This document shows positions 41,889 through 50,009 of a stretch of 64,000 nucleotides of DNA, piece by piece. The notes beneath the pieces were generated by a model that worked only from the letters and a program-made list of their open reading frames with translations, had not been told where the DNA came from and did not search any database. The stretch is taken from assembly GCA_029203185.1 (NCBI GenBank), contig CP119310.1, positions 3,354,001-3,418,000 on the forward strand, read 5' to 3'. Both the position numbers and the translations under genes were made by a program. The DNA is from Candidatus Chryseobacterium colombiense. Its GTDB lineage: Bacteria; Bacteroidota; Bacteroidia; Flavobacteriales; Weeksellaceae. Positions within the stretch are counted from its first letter, which is position 1. Each line of letters starts with the position of its first letter.

Positions 41889-42410
41889 ATGTTAGGACTA
41901 GATAATATAGAAAGAGTAAAACCGGGAGGATTAGAACTTAAAGATCGTCTCGTAGCTGTTAACAGAGTAACAAAAGTAACTAAAGGAGGTAGAGCTTTCG
42001 GATTCTCTGCTATCGTAGTTGTAGGTAACGAAGATGGAGTGATCGGTTACGGATTAGGAAAATCTAAAGAGGTTGCTTCTGCAATTGCTAAAGCAGTTGA
42101 AGACGCTAAGAAAAACCTTGTGAAAGTTCCTGTAATGAACCACACTATTCCTCACCAAACTACTGCTAGATACGGAGGTGCAGATATCTTCTTAAGACCT
42201 GCTTCTCACGGTACAGGACTTATCGCCGGAGGTGCGGTAAGAGCGGTATTGGAGTCTGCTGGTATTCACGATATCCTTTCAAAATCCAAAGGATCTTCTA
42301 ACCCTCACAACGTGGTGAAAGCTACTTTCAAAGCGTTATTGGATATCAGAAGACCTGAAGAGATCGCTAGAATGAGAGGAGTTTCTCTAACTAAAGTGTT
42401 TAACGGTTAA
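41889..42410 (+). CDS. rpsE: 30S ribosomal protein S5
   Basis: S5 acts in decoding fidelity and mRNA unwinding. The 173 residues have LKDRLVAVNRVTKVTKGGRAFGFSAIVVVGNEDG and the C-terminal domain with GGAVRAVLESAGIHDILSKSKGSSNPHNVVKAT. The spectinomycin loop (VTKGGRAFGF) is intact. Confidence 0.98.
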   Translation: MLGLDNIERVKPGGLELKDRLVAVNRVTKVTKGGRAFGFSAIVVVGNEDGVIGYGLGKSKEVASAIAKAVEDAKKNLVKVPVMNHTIPHQTTARYGGADIFLRPASHGTGLIAGGAVRAVLESAGIHDILSKSKGSSNPHNVVKATFKALLDIRRPEEIARMRGVSLTKVFNG

Positions 42411-42421
42411 TATATAAAACA

Positions 42422-42598
42422 ATGGCAACAATTAAAGTAAAGCAAGTAAGAAGCGCTATTGGAAGAACAAAAACCCAAAAGAGAACGCTTGAAGCATTAG
42501 GATTTAAGAAACTTCACCAAGTTGTAGAACACGAAGCTACTCCTTCTATCTTAGGAATGATAGCTGCAGTTAGTCACTTACTTGAAGTTCAGAAATAA
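42422..42598 (+). CDS. rpmD: 50S ribosomal protein L30
   Basis: L30 has 58 residues, read directly from the sequence: MATIKVKQVRSAIGRTKTQK, then a core with LEALGFKKLHQVVEHE, ending LEVQK. The order rpsE-rpmD-rplO is standard. The start lies 11 bases after the rpsE stop. A 96-base gap with inverted repeats follows. Confidence 0.97.
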   Translation: MATIKVKQVRSAIGRTKTQKRTLEALGFKKLHQVVEHEATPSILGMIAAVSHLLEVQK

Positions 42599-42609
42599 TT
42601 AAAAAATTC

Positions 42610-42680
42610 AAAGATTAAAAGATTAAAATTTTCTTCCTATTTTAGTCGGAATTTTTTAATCTTTAAATTATTTAATCTTT
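42610..42680 (+). repeat. Paired inverted repeats AAAGATTAA/TTAATCTTT between rpmD and rplO
   Basis: Two overlapping copies of AAAGATTAA (42610-42618, 42618-42626) face two copies of TTAATCTTT (42656-42664, 42672-42680), so alternative AT-rich hairpins can form in the operon mRNA. Confidence 0.75.
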
Positions 42681-42694
42681 AAATCAATAAAAAA

Positions 42695-43144
42695 ATGAAT
42701 TTAAACAATATAAAGCCAGCTGCAGGATCTACTTTCAATTCAAAAAGAATTGGTAGAGGTCAGGGTACTGGAAAAGGAGGTACTTCTACTAAAGGTCACA
42801 AAGGACAGAAAGCAAGAGCTGGTTATTCTCAGAAAATCGGTTTTGAAGGAGGTCAGATGCCTTTACAAAGAAGATTACCGAAATTCGGTTTCAAAAACAT
42901 AAACAGAAAAGAGTTTAGAGGAATTAACCTTGATACAATCCAGACTTTAATCGAGAATAAATCTATCACTGGAGATATTACAAGAGAAGTTATGATTGAG
43001 AACGGTCTAATTACTAAAAACGAATTAGTGAAAATTATGGGTAGAGGAGAGTTGAAATCTGCGGTTTCTATCTCTGCTGACAAGTTCACTAAATCTGCTG
43101 AAGAGCTTATTGCTAAGGCAGGTGGAAAAGCAATTACCTTATAA
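42695..43144 (+). CDS. rplO: 50S ribosomal protein L15
   Basis: L15 is a late-assembly 50S protein. The 149 residues include MNLNNIKPAAGSTFNSKRIGRGQGTGKGGTSTKGHKGQKAR and GFEGGQMPLQRRLPKFGF. The gene lies ten bases before secY. Confidence 0.98.
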   Translation: MNLNNIKPAAGSTFNSKRIGRGQGTGKGGTSTKGHKGQKARAGYSQKIGFEGGQMPLQRRLPKFGFKNINRKEFRGINLDTIQTLIENKSITGDITREVMIENGLITKNELVKIMGRGELKSAVSISADKFTKSAEELIAKAGGKAITL

Positions 43145-43153
43145 TAATTACTA

Positions 43154-44533
43154 ATGAAAGAATTTATACAAACATTAAAAAATATTTGGAGCTTAAAGGA
43201 ACTTAGAGATAAAATTATCTTTACTTTAGGTATTATCCTTGTGTATAGATTCGCATCTTATATCTCTTTACCTGCAATTAACCTTGCAGAAGTAGGAGAT
43301 CTCTTAGAGCATTATAAAAGTCAGGGCGGTAACAAGCAAGGAGCAGGTCTCCTTGGCTTGCTTTCGTCGTTTACGGGGGGAGCTTTCAGCCATGCTTCCG
43401 TAATGGCGTTAGGTATCATGCCTTATATTTCTGCTTCTATTATTGTTCAGTTGATGGGGATGGCTATTCCTTATCTTCAGAAGCTTCAGAAAGATGGAGA
43501 GTCAGGTAGAAATACATTGAATCAAATTACTAGATGGTTAACTATTGGTGTTTGTCTTGTACAGGCGCCTTCTTATTTAACTTCTATTACTCAATTATTC
43601 TTACCATATGCTCAGTTCTCTTCTGCATATTATGTAGAGCCAAATTCTATTATGTTCTGGTTACCAAGCATTGTTATTTTGGTTGCTGGTTCAGTATTTG
43701 CAATGTGGTTGGGTGAGAAAATCACCGACAAAGGTATCGGAAACGGTATCTCTATCCTTATTATGGTAGGGATCCTTTCAAGATTACCTGAAGCATTCGT
43801 ACAGGAAATGGCCGTGCAGAACGGAAAAGGAGGAATGGGGTCTATCATGATCCTTATTGAAGTAATTTTCTGGATGTTGGTTGTTCTTTTAGCGGTGGTA
43901 TTATCTGTTGCTGTTAGAAAAATCCCTATTCAGTATGTTAGCAGAGCTCAAGCAAGAGGAGGTGTAAACAGAAATCTTATGCAAGGAGCAAGACAGTGGA
44001 TTCCATTGAAAGTTAATGCTGCCGGTGTAATGCCGATTATCTTTGCTCAGGCATTGATGTTCGTACCTGGTTTATTAACGAAAGTAGATGAGTCTAATAC
44101 TTTTCTTGCAGGTTTCAAGAATGTTTTTAGCTGGCAATACAACGTATTGTTTGCGCTATTAATTATTATCTTCTCATTCTTCTATACTGCGATTACAATT
44201 CCGGTAAACCAGATGGCTGATGATTTGAAGAGAAATGGAGGTTTAGTACCGAAAGTAAGACCCGGGAAAGAGACCGCTGATTATTTAGATGATATTTTAT
44301 CAAAAATTACCTTGCCTGGTGCAATATTTTTATCTATCTTTGCAGTCCTTCCGGCAATTGTACACGGAAGCTTTGTTCAGACAGATGCGTTCGCCCTATT
44401 TTTCGGGGGGACATCACTATTGATTATGGTTGGAGTAATTTTAGATACTGTTCAACAGATTAATACATATCTGCTGAACCATCACTATGATGGCTTAATG
44501 CAGTCTAAATTATCAAGAACGACTGGATATTAA
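43154..44533 (+). CDS. secY: Protein translocase subunit SecY
   Basis: SecY is the membrane channel of the Sec pathway. The 459 residues have ten membrane helices; typical pieces are SLPAINLAEVG, ALGIMPYISASIIVQLM, the cytoplasmic loop RKIPIQYVSRAQARGG and YFYTAITIPVN-like helix 8 text (FFYTAITIPVNQMADDLKRNGG). It is followed directly by infA; adk and map, found here in many Firmicutes and Proteobacteria, are absent. Confidence 0.98.
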   Translation: MKEFIQTLKNIWSLKELRDKIIFTLGIILVYRFASYISLPAINLAEVGDLLEHYKSQGGNKQGAGLLGLLSSFTGGAFSHASVMALGIMPYISASIIVQLMGMAIPYLQKLQKDGESGRNTLNQITRWLTIGVCLVQAPSYLTSITQLFLPYAQFSSAYYVEPNSIMFWLPSIVILVAGSVFAMWLGEKITDKGIGNGISILIMVGILSRLPEAFVQEMAVQNGKGGMGSIMILIEVIFWMLVVLLAVVLSVAVRKIPIQYVSRAQARGGVNRNLMQGARQWIPLKVNAAGVMPIIFAQALMFVPGLLTKVDESNTFLAGFKNVFSWQYNVLFALLIIIFSFFYTAITIPVNQMADDLKRNGGLVPKVRPGKETADYLDDILSKITLPGAIFLSIFAVLPAIVHGSFVQTDAFALFFGGTSLLIMVGVILDTVQQINTYLLNHHYDGLMQSKLSRTTGY

Positions 44534-44535
44534 TT

Positions 44536-44751
44536 ATGGCAAAACAAAAACATATTGAACAAGACGGCGTTATAACGGAAGCACTTTCGAACGCTCAGTT
44601 CCGTGTAGAGCTAGAGAATGGGCATGTGCTTATTGCTCATATTTCTGGTAAAATGCGTATGCATTATATTAAACTTCTGCCTGGTGATAAGGTGAAATTA
44701 GAAATGTCTCCCTATGATTTGACAAAAGGGAGAATCACATTTAGATATTAA
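44536..44751 (+). CDS. infA: Translation initiation factor IF-1
   Basis: IF-1 blocks the A site during initiation. The 71 residues form one S1-like OB domain (MAKQKHIEQDGVITEALSNAQFRVELENGH ... DLTKGRITFRY). It begins two bases after secY. A strong hairpin follows before rpmJ. Confidence 0.98.
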   Translation: MAKQKHIEQDGVITEALSNAQFRVELENGHVLIAHISGKMRMHYIKLLPGDKVKLEMSPYDLTKGRITFRY

Positions 44752-44794
44752 AACAATCTGCCAAATGGAGCATACGTTCCATTTGGCTATTGTT
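44752..44794 (+). other. Hairpin between infA and rpmJ
   Basis: GCCAAATGGA pairs with TCCATTTGGC around GCATACGT, extended by outer arms AACAAT/ATTGTT across a small asymmetric bulge. Adenines, not thymines, follow on the plus strand, so it is not an intrinsic terminator. It ends 20 bases before the rpmJ start. Confidence 0.7.
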
Positions 44795-44814
44795 AAAAAA
44801 TAAATACTATCAAA

Positions 44815-44931
44815 ATGAAAGTAAGAGCATCAATTAAAAAAAGAAGCGCTGATTGCAAAATCGTACGCAGAAAAGGTGTACTGTTTGTAATCAACAAGAA
44901 AAACCCAAAATTTAAACAAAGACAAGGCTAA
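44815..44931 (+). CDS. rpmJ: 50S ribosomal protein L36, zinc-free type
   Basis: L36 is the smallest 50S protein. The 38 codons begin MKVRASIKKRSADCKIVRR and end NPKFKQRQG. Only one Cys remains of the zinc ribbon (C+ forms have three Cys and a His), so it is the zinc-independent type. It lies between infA and rpsM as usual. Confidence 0.96.
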   Translation: MKVRASIKKRSADCKIVRRKGVLFVINKKNPKFKQRQG

Positions 44932-44940
44932 AATTAAATT

Positions 44941-45318
44941 ATGGCGAGAATTTCAGGTATTGATTTACCAAAAAACAAAAGAGGCGTTATCGGTTTAACT
45001 TACATCTACGGAATCGGAAGAAGTACTTCTTCAGAAATCCTTAAAGCTGCCGGTATCAGCGAAGACAAGAAAGTCAACGAATGGAATGACGATGAATTGG
45101 CTGCAATCAGAACTTATATCTCTGAAAACGTAAAAGTAGAAGGGGAACTTAGATCTGAAGTGCAATTGAACATCAAGAGATTGATGGACATAGGATGCCA
45201 ACGAGGAATACGTCACAGACTTGGATTACCTTTAAGAGGCCAGAGAACGAAAAACAACTCTAGAACCCGTAAAGGAAAGAGAAAAACTGTTGCTAACAAG
45301 AAAAAAGCTAGTAAATAA
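44941..45318 (+). CDS. rpsM: 30S ribosomal protein S13
   Basis: S13 bridges the subunits and touches P-site tRNA. The 125 residues include MARISGIDLPKNKRGVIGLTYIYGIG and the C-terminal RGIRHRLGLPLRGQRTKNNSRTRKGKRKT. Confidence 0.98.
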   Translation: MARISGIDLPKNKRGVIGLTYIYGIGRSTSSEILKAAGISEDKKVNEWNDDELAAIRTYISENVKVEGELRSEVQLNIKRLMDIGCQRGIRHRLGLPLRGQRTKNNSRTRKGKRKTVANKKKASK

Positions 45319-45330
45319 TCGTTAGGAATT

Positions 45331-45720
45331 ATGGCAAAACAAACTAAAGTAGTTAAAAAAAGAAAAGTAAAAGTTGAAGCTATTGGTGAAGCGCATATTC
45401 AGGCTTCTTTCAATAACATCATCATTTCTTTAACAAATAAAAACGGAGAGGTTATCTCTTGGGCTTCTGCCGGTAAAATGGGATTCAGAGGTTCTAAAAA
45501 GAATACTCCATTTGCTGCTCAAATGGCAGCTGAAAATTGCTCTGCTGTAGCTCACGAAGCTGGTTTAAGAAGAGTAAAGGTGTTTGTGAAAGGTCCAGGT
45601 GCAGGTAGAGAATCTGCAATCAGAACTATTCACAATTCAGGAATTGAAGTTAGCGAAATCATTGATGTGACTCCTATGCCACACAATGGATGTAGACCAC
45701 CAAAAAGAAGAAGAGTTTAA
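45331..45720 (+). CDS. rpsK: 30S ribosomal protein S11
   Basis: S11 is on the 30S platform near the mRNA exit. The 129 residues include AHIQASFNNIIISLTNKNGEVISWASAGKMGFRGSKK and the end VTPMPHNGCRPPKRRRV. Confidence 0.98.
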   Translation: MAKQTKVVKKRKVKVEAIGEAHIQASFNNIIISLTNKNGEVISWASAGKMGFRGSKKNTPFAAQMAAENCSAVAHEAGLRRVKVFVKGPGAGRESAIRTIHNSGIEVSEIIDVTPMPHNGCRPPKRRRV

Positions 45721-45739
45721 TTTTTAGAATTTACCCATT

Positions 45740-46348
45740 ATGGCAAGATATATTGGACCTAAAACTAAGATTGCTAGAAAGTTTGGTGCTGCAATCTACG
45801 GAGATGATAAAAACTTCGAAAAAAGAAAAAACCAACCGCCAGGACAACACGGTCCTAACAAAAGAAGAGGTGCTAAAAAATCAGAATACGCAGTTCAGTT
45901 GGCAGAAAAACAAAAAGCTAAATATACTTACGGTATCTTAGAAAGACAGTTTGCTAACCTATTTGATAAAGCACACAGAAGTAAAGGTGTAACCGGTGAA
46001 GTTCTATTGCAACTTTGCGAATCAAGATTGGATAACGTAGTATACAGATTAGGTTTTGCTAAAACAAGATCTGCTGCTAGACAGTTAACTTCTCACAGAC
46101 ACATCACTGTGAATGGTGAGATTCTTAACATTCCATCTTATTTAGTAAAAGCTGGTGATGTAATCGCTGTAAGAGAAAAATCTAAGTCTCTAGAAGTTGT
46201 GGCTGAAGCTTTGGCATCAAAATCAAACTATGAGTGGTTACAATTCAACGATGAGAAAAAAGAAGGTACTTTCGTATCTGCTCCTGAAAGAATCCAAATT
46301 CCGGAAGACATCAAGGAACAGCTTATCGTCGAACTTTACTCTAAATAA
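45740..46348 (+). CDS. rpsD: 30S ribosomal protein S4
   Basis: S4 starts 30S body assembly. The 202 residues have MARYIGPKTKIARKFGAAIYG, the basic segment RKNQPPGQHGPNKRRGAKKSEYA, and the S4 RNA-binding domain LCESRLDNVVYRLGFAKTRSAARQLTSHRHITVNG. No N-terminal zinc Cys set is present. Confidence 0.98.
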   Translation: MARYIGPKTKIARKFGAAIYGDDKNFEKRKNQPPGQHGPNKRRGAKKSEYAVQLAEKQKAKYTYGILERQFANLFDKAHRSKGVTGEVLLQLCESRLDNVVYRLGFAKTRSAARQLTSHRHITVNGEILNIPSYLVKAGDVIAVREKSKSLEVVAEALASKSNYEWLQFNDEKKEGTFVSAPERIQIPEDIKEQLIVELYSK

Positions 46349-46381
46349 TTTTTTAATCAAATTTTTGCTCAACCCAATAAT

Positions 46382-47377
46382 ATGGCAATTTTACAATTCA
46401 TAAAACCCGATAAAGTAATTTTACTTAACTCTGATGAATTTAAAGGTCAATTCGAATTCAGACCTTTAGAACCAGGTTTCGGGCTTACAATCGGTAATGC
46501 TTTGAGAAGAGTGTTGCTTTCTTCTCTGGAAGGATATGCTATTTCATCTATCAAAATAGAAGGTGTAGAGCACGAATTTTCAACTATTCCGGGAGTAATC
46601 GAAGATGTTACCGAAATTATTCTTAACCTTAAGCAGGTAAGATTAAAAGCTGCGGCAGAAAACCAAGCTAACGAGCAGGTAGTTGCTAAAGTTTCGGGGC
46701 AAACGGTGATCACTGCTGGAGATTTAGGTAAAGCGATGAGCGGATTTGAGGTTTTAAACCCAGATCTAGTTATTTGCAACCTAAATTCTGATGTTACTTT
46801 CGAAATTACTTTCAATATTGAAAAAGGTAGAGGATATGTTCCTTCGGAACAAAATAAGTCAAACAATGCACCTGTAGGTACTATTGCTATTGACTCTATT
46901 TTCACGCCAATTAAGAAAGTACAATACAGCATTGAAAATTATCGTGTAGAGCAAAAAACAGACTACGAAAAACTTGTATTAGATATAGAAACTGATGGAT
47001 CTATCAGTCCTCAGAACGCTTTAACAGAAGCTTCTAAGATATTAATTTATCACTTCATGTTGTTCTCTGATGAGAGAATCACTTTGGAGACTGAAGCCGT
47101 AAAAGCATCTATCCAATATGATGAAGAGACTCTTCATACAAGACAATTACTTAAGTCTAAATTAGCAGATATGGATCTTTCTGTAAGAGCCCTTAACTGT
47201 CTGAAAGCTGCTGAAGTGGAAACTCTTGGAGAATTGGTTTCTTACAGTAAGTCTGATTTGATGAAATTCAGAAATTTTGGTAAAAAATCTTTGACAGAAC
47301 TAGAAGAATTAGTGCATTCAAAAGGTCTAAACTTCGGTTTCGACGTTGCAAAATATAAATTAGACGCTGATAATTAA
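46382..47377 (+). CDS. rpoA: RNA polymerase alpha subunit
   Basis: Alpha assembles RNA polymerase and contacts activators. The 331 residues have the N-terminal dimer domain (FEFRPLEPGFGLTIGNALRRVLLSSLEGYAI) and the C-terminal domain (about 255-320, LDLSVRALNCLKAAEVETLGELVSY-like, KSLTELEELVHSKGLNFGF). It lies between rpsD and rplQ as in most bacteria. Confidence 0.98.
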   Translation: MAILQFIKPDKVILLNSDEFKGQFEFRPLEPGFGLTIGNALRRVLLSSLEGYAISSIKIEGVEHEFSTIPGVIEDVTEIILNLKQVRLKAAAENQANEQVVAKVSGQTVITAGDLGKAMSGFEVLNPDLVICNLNSDVTFEITFNIEKGRGYVPSEQNKSNNAPVGTIAIDSIFTPIKKVQYSIENYRVEQKTDYEKLVLDIETDGSISPQNALTEASKILIYHFMLFSDERITLETEAVKASIQYDEETLHTRQLLKSKLADMDLSVRALNCLKAAEVETLGELVSYSKSDLMKFRNFGKKSLTELEELVHSKGLNFGFDVAKYKLDADN

Positions 47378-47383
47378 TTAATA

Positions 47384-47896
47384 ATGAGACACGGTAAAAA
47401 ATTCAATCACTTAGGAAGAACAGCTTCTCACAGAAGCGCTTTACTTTCTAATATGGCTTGTTCTCTAATTGAGCATAAAAGAATCAACACTACTGTAGCT
47501 AAAGCGAAAGCTTTAAGAGTATATGTTGAGCCTCTATTAACAAAAGCAAAAGAAGATACTACACACAACAGAAGAATTGTTTTTTCATATCTTCAAAATA
47601 AAGAAGCAGTTGCTGAATTGTTCAGAACTGTAGCTCCTAAAATCGCTGAGAGAAATGGTGGTTATACAAGAATCATCAAGACAGGATTCAGACCAGGTGA
47701 TGCTGCTGATACTGCTCTTATCGAATTGGTAGACTTCAACGAGCTTTATAATCCTAATGCTGAAGAGAAAAAGACTACAAGAAGAAGCAGAAGATCAACA
47801 ACGGCTACTAAAAAAGAAGCTGTAGTTGCTGAAGCTCCTGTAGTAGAAGAAAAAGCTGCTGAAGCTGATTCTACAGAGGAAAAAACTGAAGAATAA
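47384..47896 (+). CDS. rplQ: 50S ribosomal protein L17
   Basis: L17 is at the tunnel exit. At 170 residues it is longer than the ~125 of E. coli because of a C-terminal Ala/Glu/Lys/Thr-rich tail after residue 130. The core has MRHGKKFNHLGRTASHRSALLSNMACSLI. It is the last gene of the ribosomal run and a strong terminator follows. Confidence 0.98.
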   Translation: MRHGKKFNHLGRTASHRSALLSNMACSLIEHKRINTTVAKAKALRVYVEPLLTKAKEDTTHNRRIVFSYLQNKEAVAELFRTVAPKIAERNGGYTRIIKTGFRPGDAADTALIELVDFNELYNPNAEEKKTTRRSRRSTTATKKEAVVAEAPVVEEKAAEADSTEEKTEE

Positions 47897-47915
47897 TATT
47901 CATTCAGATATAAAT

Positions 47916-47948
47916 AAAAAACCGTTCAGATTTCTGAACGGTTTTTTT
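47916..47948. terminator. Terminator of the ribosomal operon
   Basis: AAAAAACCGTTCAG pairs with CTGAACGGTTTTTT around ATTT; seven T follow on the plus strand and A on the other side, so it also serves the convergent lipoprotein gene. Confidence 0.92.
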
Positions 47949-47953
47949 ATGCT

Positions 47954-48370
47954 TTAGATTTTGGTTTTTACCAGTTCAATAAGATTATTGCCCTGATCTA
48001 AAATAAGGCTGTCTTTTTTCACAGTGGCTTTCATATCCATTTTCTCATAAATAGTTTCATTTCCTTTGGATTCTACCTGATTCAGAATGAAAGTTTTATT
48101 GTTGTTTCGGATACTCATTGTTTTTTCCTTGTAATTAAATACAACTTTTACCAGAGTTCCGTCAGTAGCTTTGTAAACATAATCTGTTTTTATACTTTTC
48201 TTTCCATTAACATCTGTATTGTAATTAACGGTTGAATCAACTTTTCCATTGTCGGCTAAAACAGTTGAATCTCCGGTTTTTAGTACATCCTTATTCCCAC
48301 TTTCATTCTTTTTACAGCTTATTAGCGATAAAGCAATAGTCGAAATCGCTATGATTAATCCTTTTTTCAT
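47954..48370 (-). CDS. Lipoprotein with possible MliC-like domain
   Basis: This protein of 138 residues has a lipoprotein signal (MKKGLIIAISTIALSLISCKK). The C-terminal 75 residues (DYVYKATDGTLVKVVFNYKEKTMSIRNNNKTFILNQVES) have the strand pattern of the MliC/PliC lysozyme-inhibitor domain, though the diagnostic Cys pair is missing, so this is a weak assignment. It faces the ribosomal operon across a shared terminator. Periplasmic or outer-membrane location is expected. Confidence 0.6.
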   Translation of the reverse strand: MKKGLIIAISTIALSLISCKKNESGNKDVLKTGDSTVLADNGKVDSTVNYNTDVNGKKSIKTDYVYKATDGTLVKVVFNYKEKTMSIRNNNKTFILNQVESKGNETIYEKMDMKATVKKDSLILDQGNNLIELVKTKI

Positions 48371-48479
48371 GATATTTATTTTTAATGTGTTGATAATTAT
48401 TATTCTATATAATAAGCAAAATTTTGTTAAATTTAATAAAACAAAAACTAAACCAATACCAGAAAACTCAAACCATTGA

Positions 48480-48528
48480 AATTACACATTTGTGTAATTG
48501 TTTCAGCTTTGTTTTCTGTAGAAATTTG
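48480..48528 (+). promoter_or_regulatory. NarL-type operator and promoter, site A (upstream of the response regulator)
   Basis: AATTACACATTTGTGTAATT (48480-48499) is a palindrome with perfect 9-base arms AATTACACA/TGTGTAATT around TT. Its right end provides the TTG (48498-48500) of a -33 element; exactly 20 bases later comes GAAATTTG (48521-48528), a variant -7. The same operator, promoter and spacing recur at 51473-51521. The response regulator encoded 21 bases downstream is the likely binder, giving autoregulation. Confidence 0.72.
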
Positions 48529-48549
48529 TCTTAAACAAAATTGTAAAAC

Positions 48550-49182
48550 ATGAGCATTTCCATAGCCATCGTAGAAGATGAAAAGAACTACAACAATGCA
48601 TTAAAAAAAGTCATCGATTATCAGGATGACATGAAAGTTGTTGCCCAGTTTTTTGATGGAAATGATGCTTTAGAAAATCTTCCCGATATTTCTCCGGATG
48701 TAGTGATGATGGATATTCAATTGCAGGATATGCTAGGAATAGAGATTATCGAAAAACTACATAGGGAAATGCCAACTACACAATTCATTATGTGTACGAG
48801 TTTTGAAGATGATGATAAAATTTTCAACTCTTTAAAAGCCGGAGCAATGGGATACCTCGTAAAAGGCGAAAGCATGGATAAAATTCTTACATCAATTCGT
48901 GATGTGTATAATGGAGGAGCACCAATGAGCTTCTCAATCGCCCGAAAGGTTCTCAGCCATTTTGAAAGAAAACTTCCAGAAATAAAAGGTTTCGATGAAC
49001 TCACCGAACGTGAGAAGGAAGTGTTAGAACTTTTATCTCAAGGTTTGCTTTACAAAGAAATCGCTGACAAAAAATTTATCAGCATCGATACCGTGAAAAA
49101 ACATGTTGGAAATATCTACAGAAAACTCCACGTCAGTAATAAAGTGGAGGCTATTAATAAATTTAACCATTTTAAAAACTAA
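48550..49182 (+). CDS. NarL/LuxR-family response regulator
   Basis: This DNA-binding response regulator of 210 residues has a receiver domain (about 1-120) with the acidic pocket VEDEK, phospho-acceptor Asp55 in VVMMDIQLQD, Thr/Ser and Lys in TSFEDDD and VKGES, and a LuxR-type HTH (about 146-205, LTEREKEVLELLSQGLLYKEIADKKFISIDTVKKHV). It is the first gene of a four-gene operon with a histidine kinase as the last gene. The palindromic operator upstream and its repeat at 51473 are probably its targets. Confidence 0.93.
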   Translation: MSISIAIVEDEKNYNNALKKVIDYQDDMKVVAQFFDGNDALENLPDISPDVVMMDIQLQDMLGIEIIEKLHREMPTTQFIMCTSFEDDDKIFNSLKAGAMGYLVKGESMDKILTSIRDVYNGGAPMSFSIARKVLSHFERKLPEIKGFDELTEREKEVLELLSQGLLYKEIADKKFISIDTVKKHVGNIYRKLHVSNKVEAINKFNHFKN

Positions 49183-49187
49183 GAGAT

Positions 49188-50009
49188 ATGAGAACAATTT
49201 TGAACATTTTACTTTTTGCATTTTTAATGTTTATTTTCAATTGTAAACCATGCAAAGAAAGTTCTGTTTCTGTCACGGAAAAATTAATAGGAGGAGAGAA
49301 GCATTTGAAAATACCGAGAAAAATTTCAGATAGTATGAAAAAAGGTTTTGTTAATGAAAGTAATAAAATTCTTACGACTAATAATATTATATTTAAAAAT
49401 AAATATGAATTAAGTTTAGCAAATCTCGCAAAAATGTTATGGACACCAGAGGTTGATGAAGAAAAATATGATGAATTTCGAATATATTTTACCTACGATA
49501 ATGGTATATTGAGTAATTATCCAGATTTAGTTACATATGATAAATCGATATGCTTGATTTATTCGAGGGAGCTAGATAAAAGAGAAGAGAAGAAATACTA
49601 TGCAGCATTTTCGGTAAAGAGCCCAATTGAAATAAGACTGGGAGACTTTGATAAATTAAGAGAAAACTATAAAACGATTGTTAAATACGCATTAAGAAGT
49701 AGAATTGACTCCGCAAAAAACACAAATTATATTACCATACCAAGAGATCAATTATCAGCATATTATGCTAAAATAACATTATATAATGATAATAATGTAG
49801 ATAAAATAAGTCATGTGAATGTATGCTTAGCAGAAGCATTGGATTATAATGGTTTTCCAGCGACTAAAGGGTTAGATTATTTAAAGAAAAAGAATTATAA
49901 TCCTAACCAACTAACATTAATATTTGATGCGGTAACAACAGGAGGAAATGATGTAGAATATTTGTCTTCTTATGATATGAACTCTCTTTGTCCTAATCAA
50001 TGTCCTTAA
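49188..50009 (+). CDS. Predicted lipoprotein of the signalling module, unknown
   Basis: This protein of 273 residues has an N-terminal hydrophobic segment and probable lipobox (FLMFIFNCKPC), then a mature domain of mixed alpha/beta character and a Cys-containing C-terminal end (SLCPNQCP). I recognise no family. It begins five bases after the regulator's stop and overlaps the following membrane-protein gene by ten bases, so it is co-translated with the signalling genes. A reasonable guess is that it is the periplasmic or outer-membrane sensing component. Its AT-rich codon use is unlike that of the flanking ribosomal genes. Confidence 0.65.
   Translation: MRTILNILLFAFLMFIFNCKPCKESSVSVTEKLIGGEKHLKIPRKISDSMKKGFVNESNKILTTNNIIFKNKYELSLANLAKMLWTPEVDEEKYDEFRIYFTYDNGILSNYPDLVTYDKSICLIYSRELDKREEKKYYAAFSVKSPIEIRLGDFDKLRENYKTIVKYALRSRIDSAKNTNYITIPRDQLSAYYAKITLYNDNNVDKISHVNVCLAEALDYNGFPATKGLDYLKKKNYNPNQLTLIFDAVTTGGNDVEYLSSYDMNSLCPNQCP

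Noticed and set aside
44752..44794. Intrinsic terminator between infA and rpmJ
   Set aside because: The stem is followed by A-rich sequence on the plus strand, so it cannot end the plus-strand transcript by the usual mechanism.
46447..46932. 161-codon minus-strand frame inside rpoA
   Set aside because: It is a shadow of rpoA with Ser/Pro/Ile-rich, domain-free sequence and no promoter.
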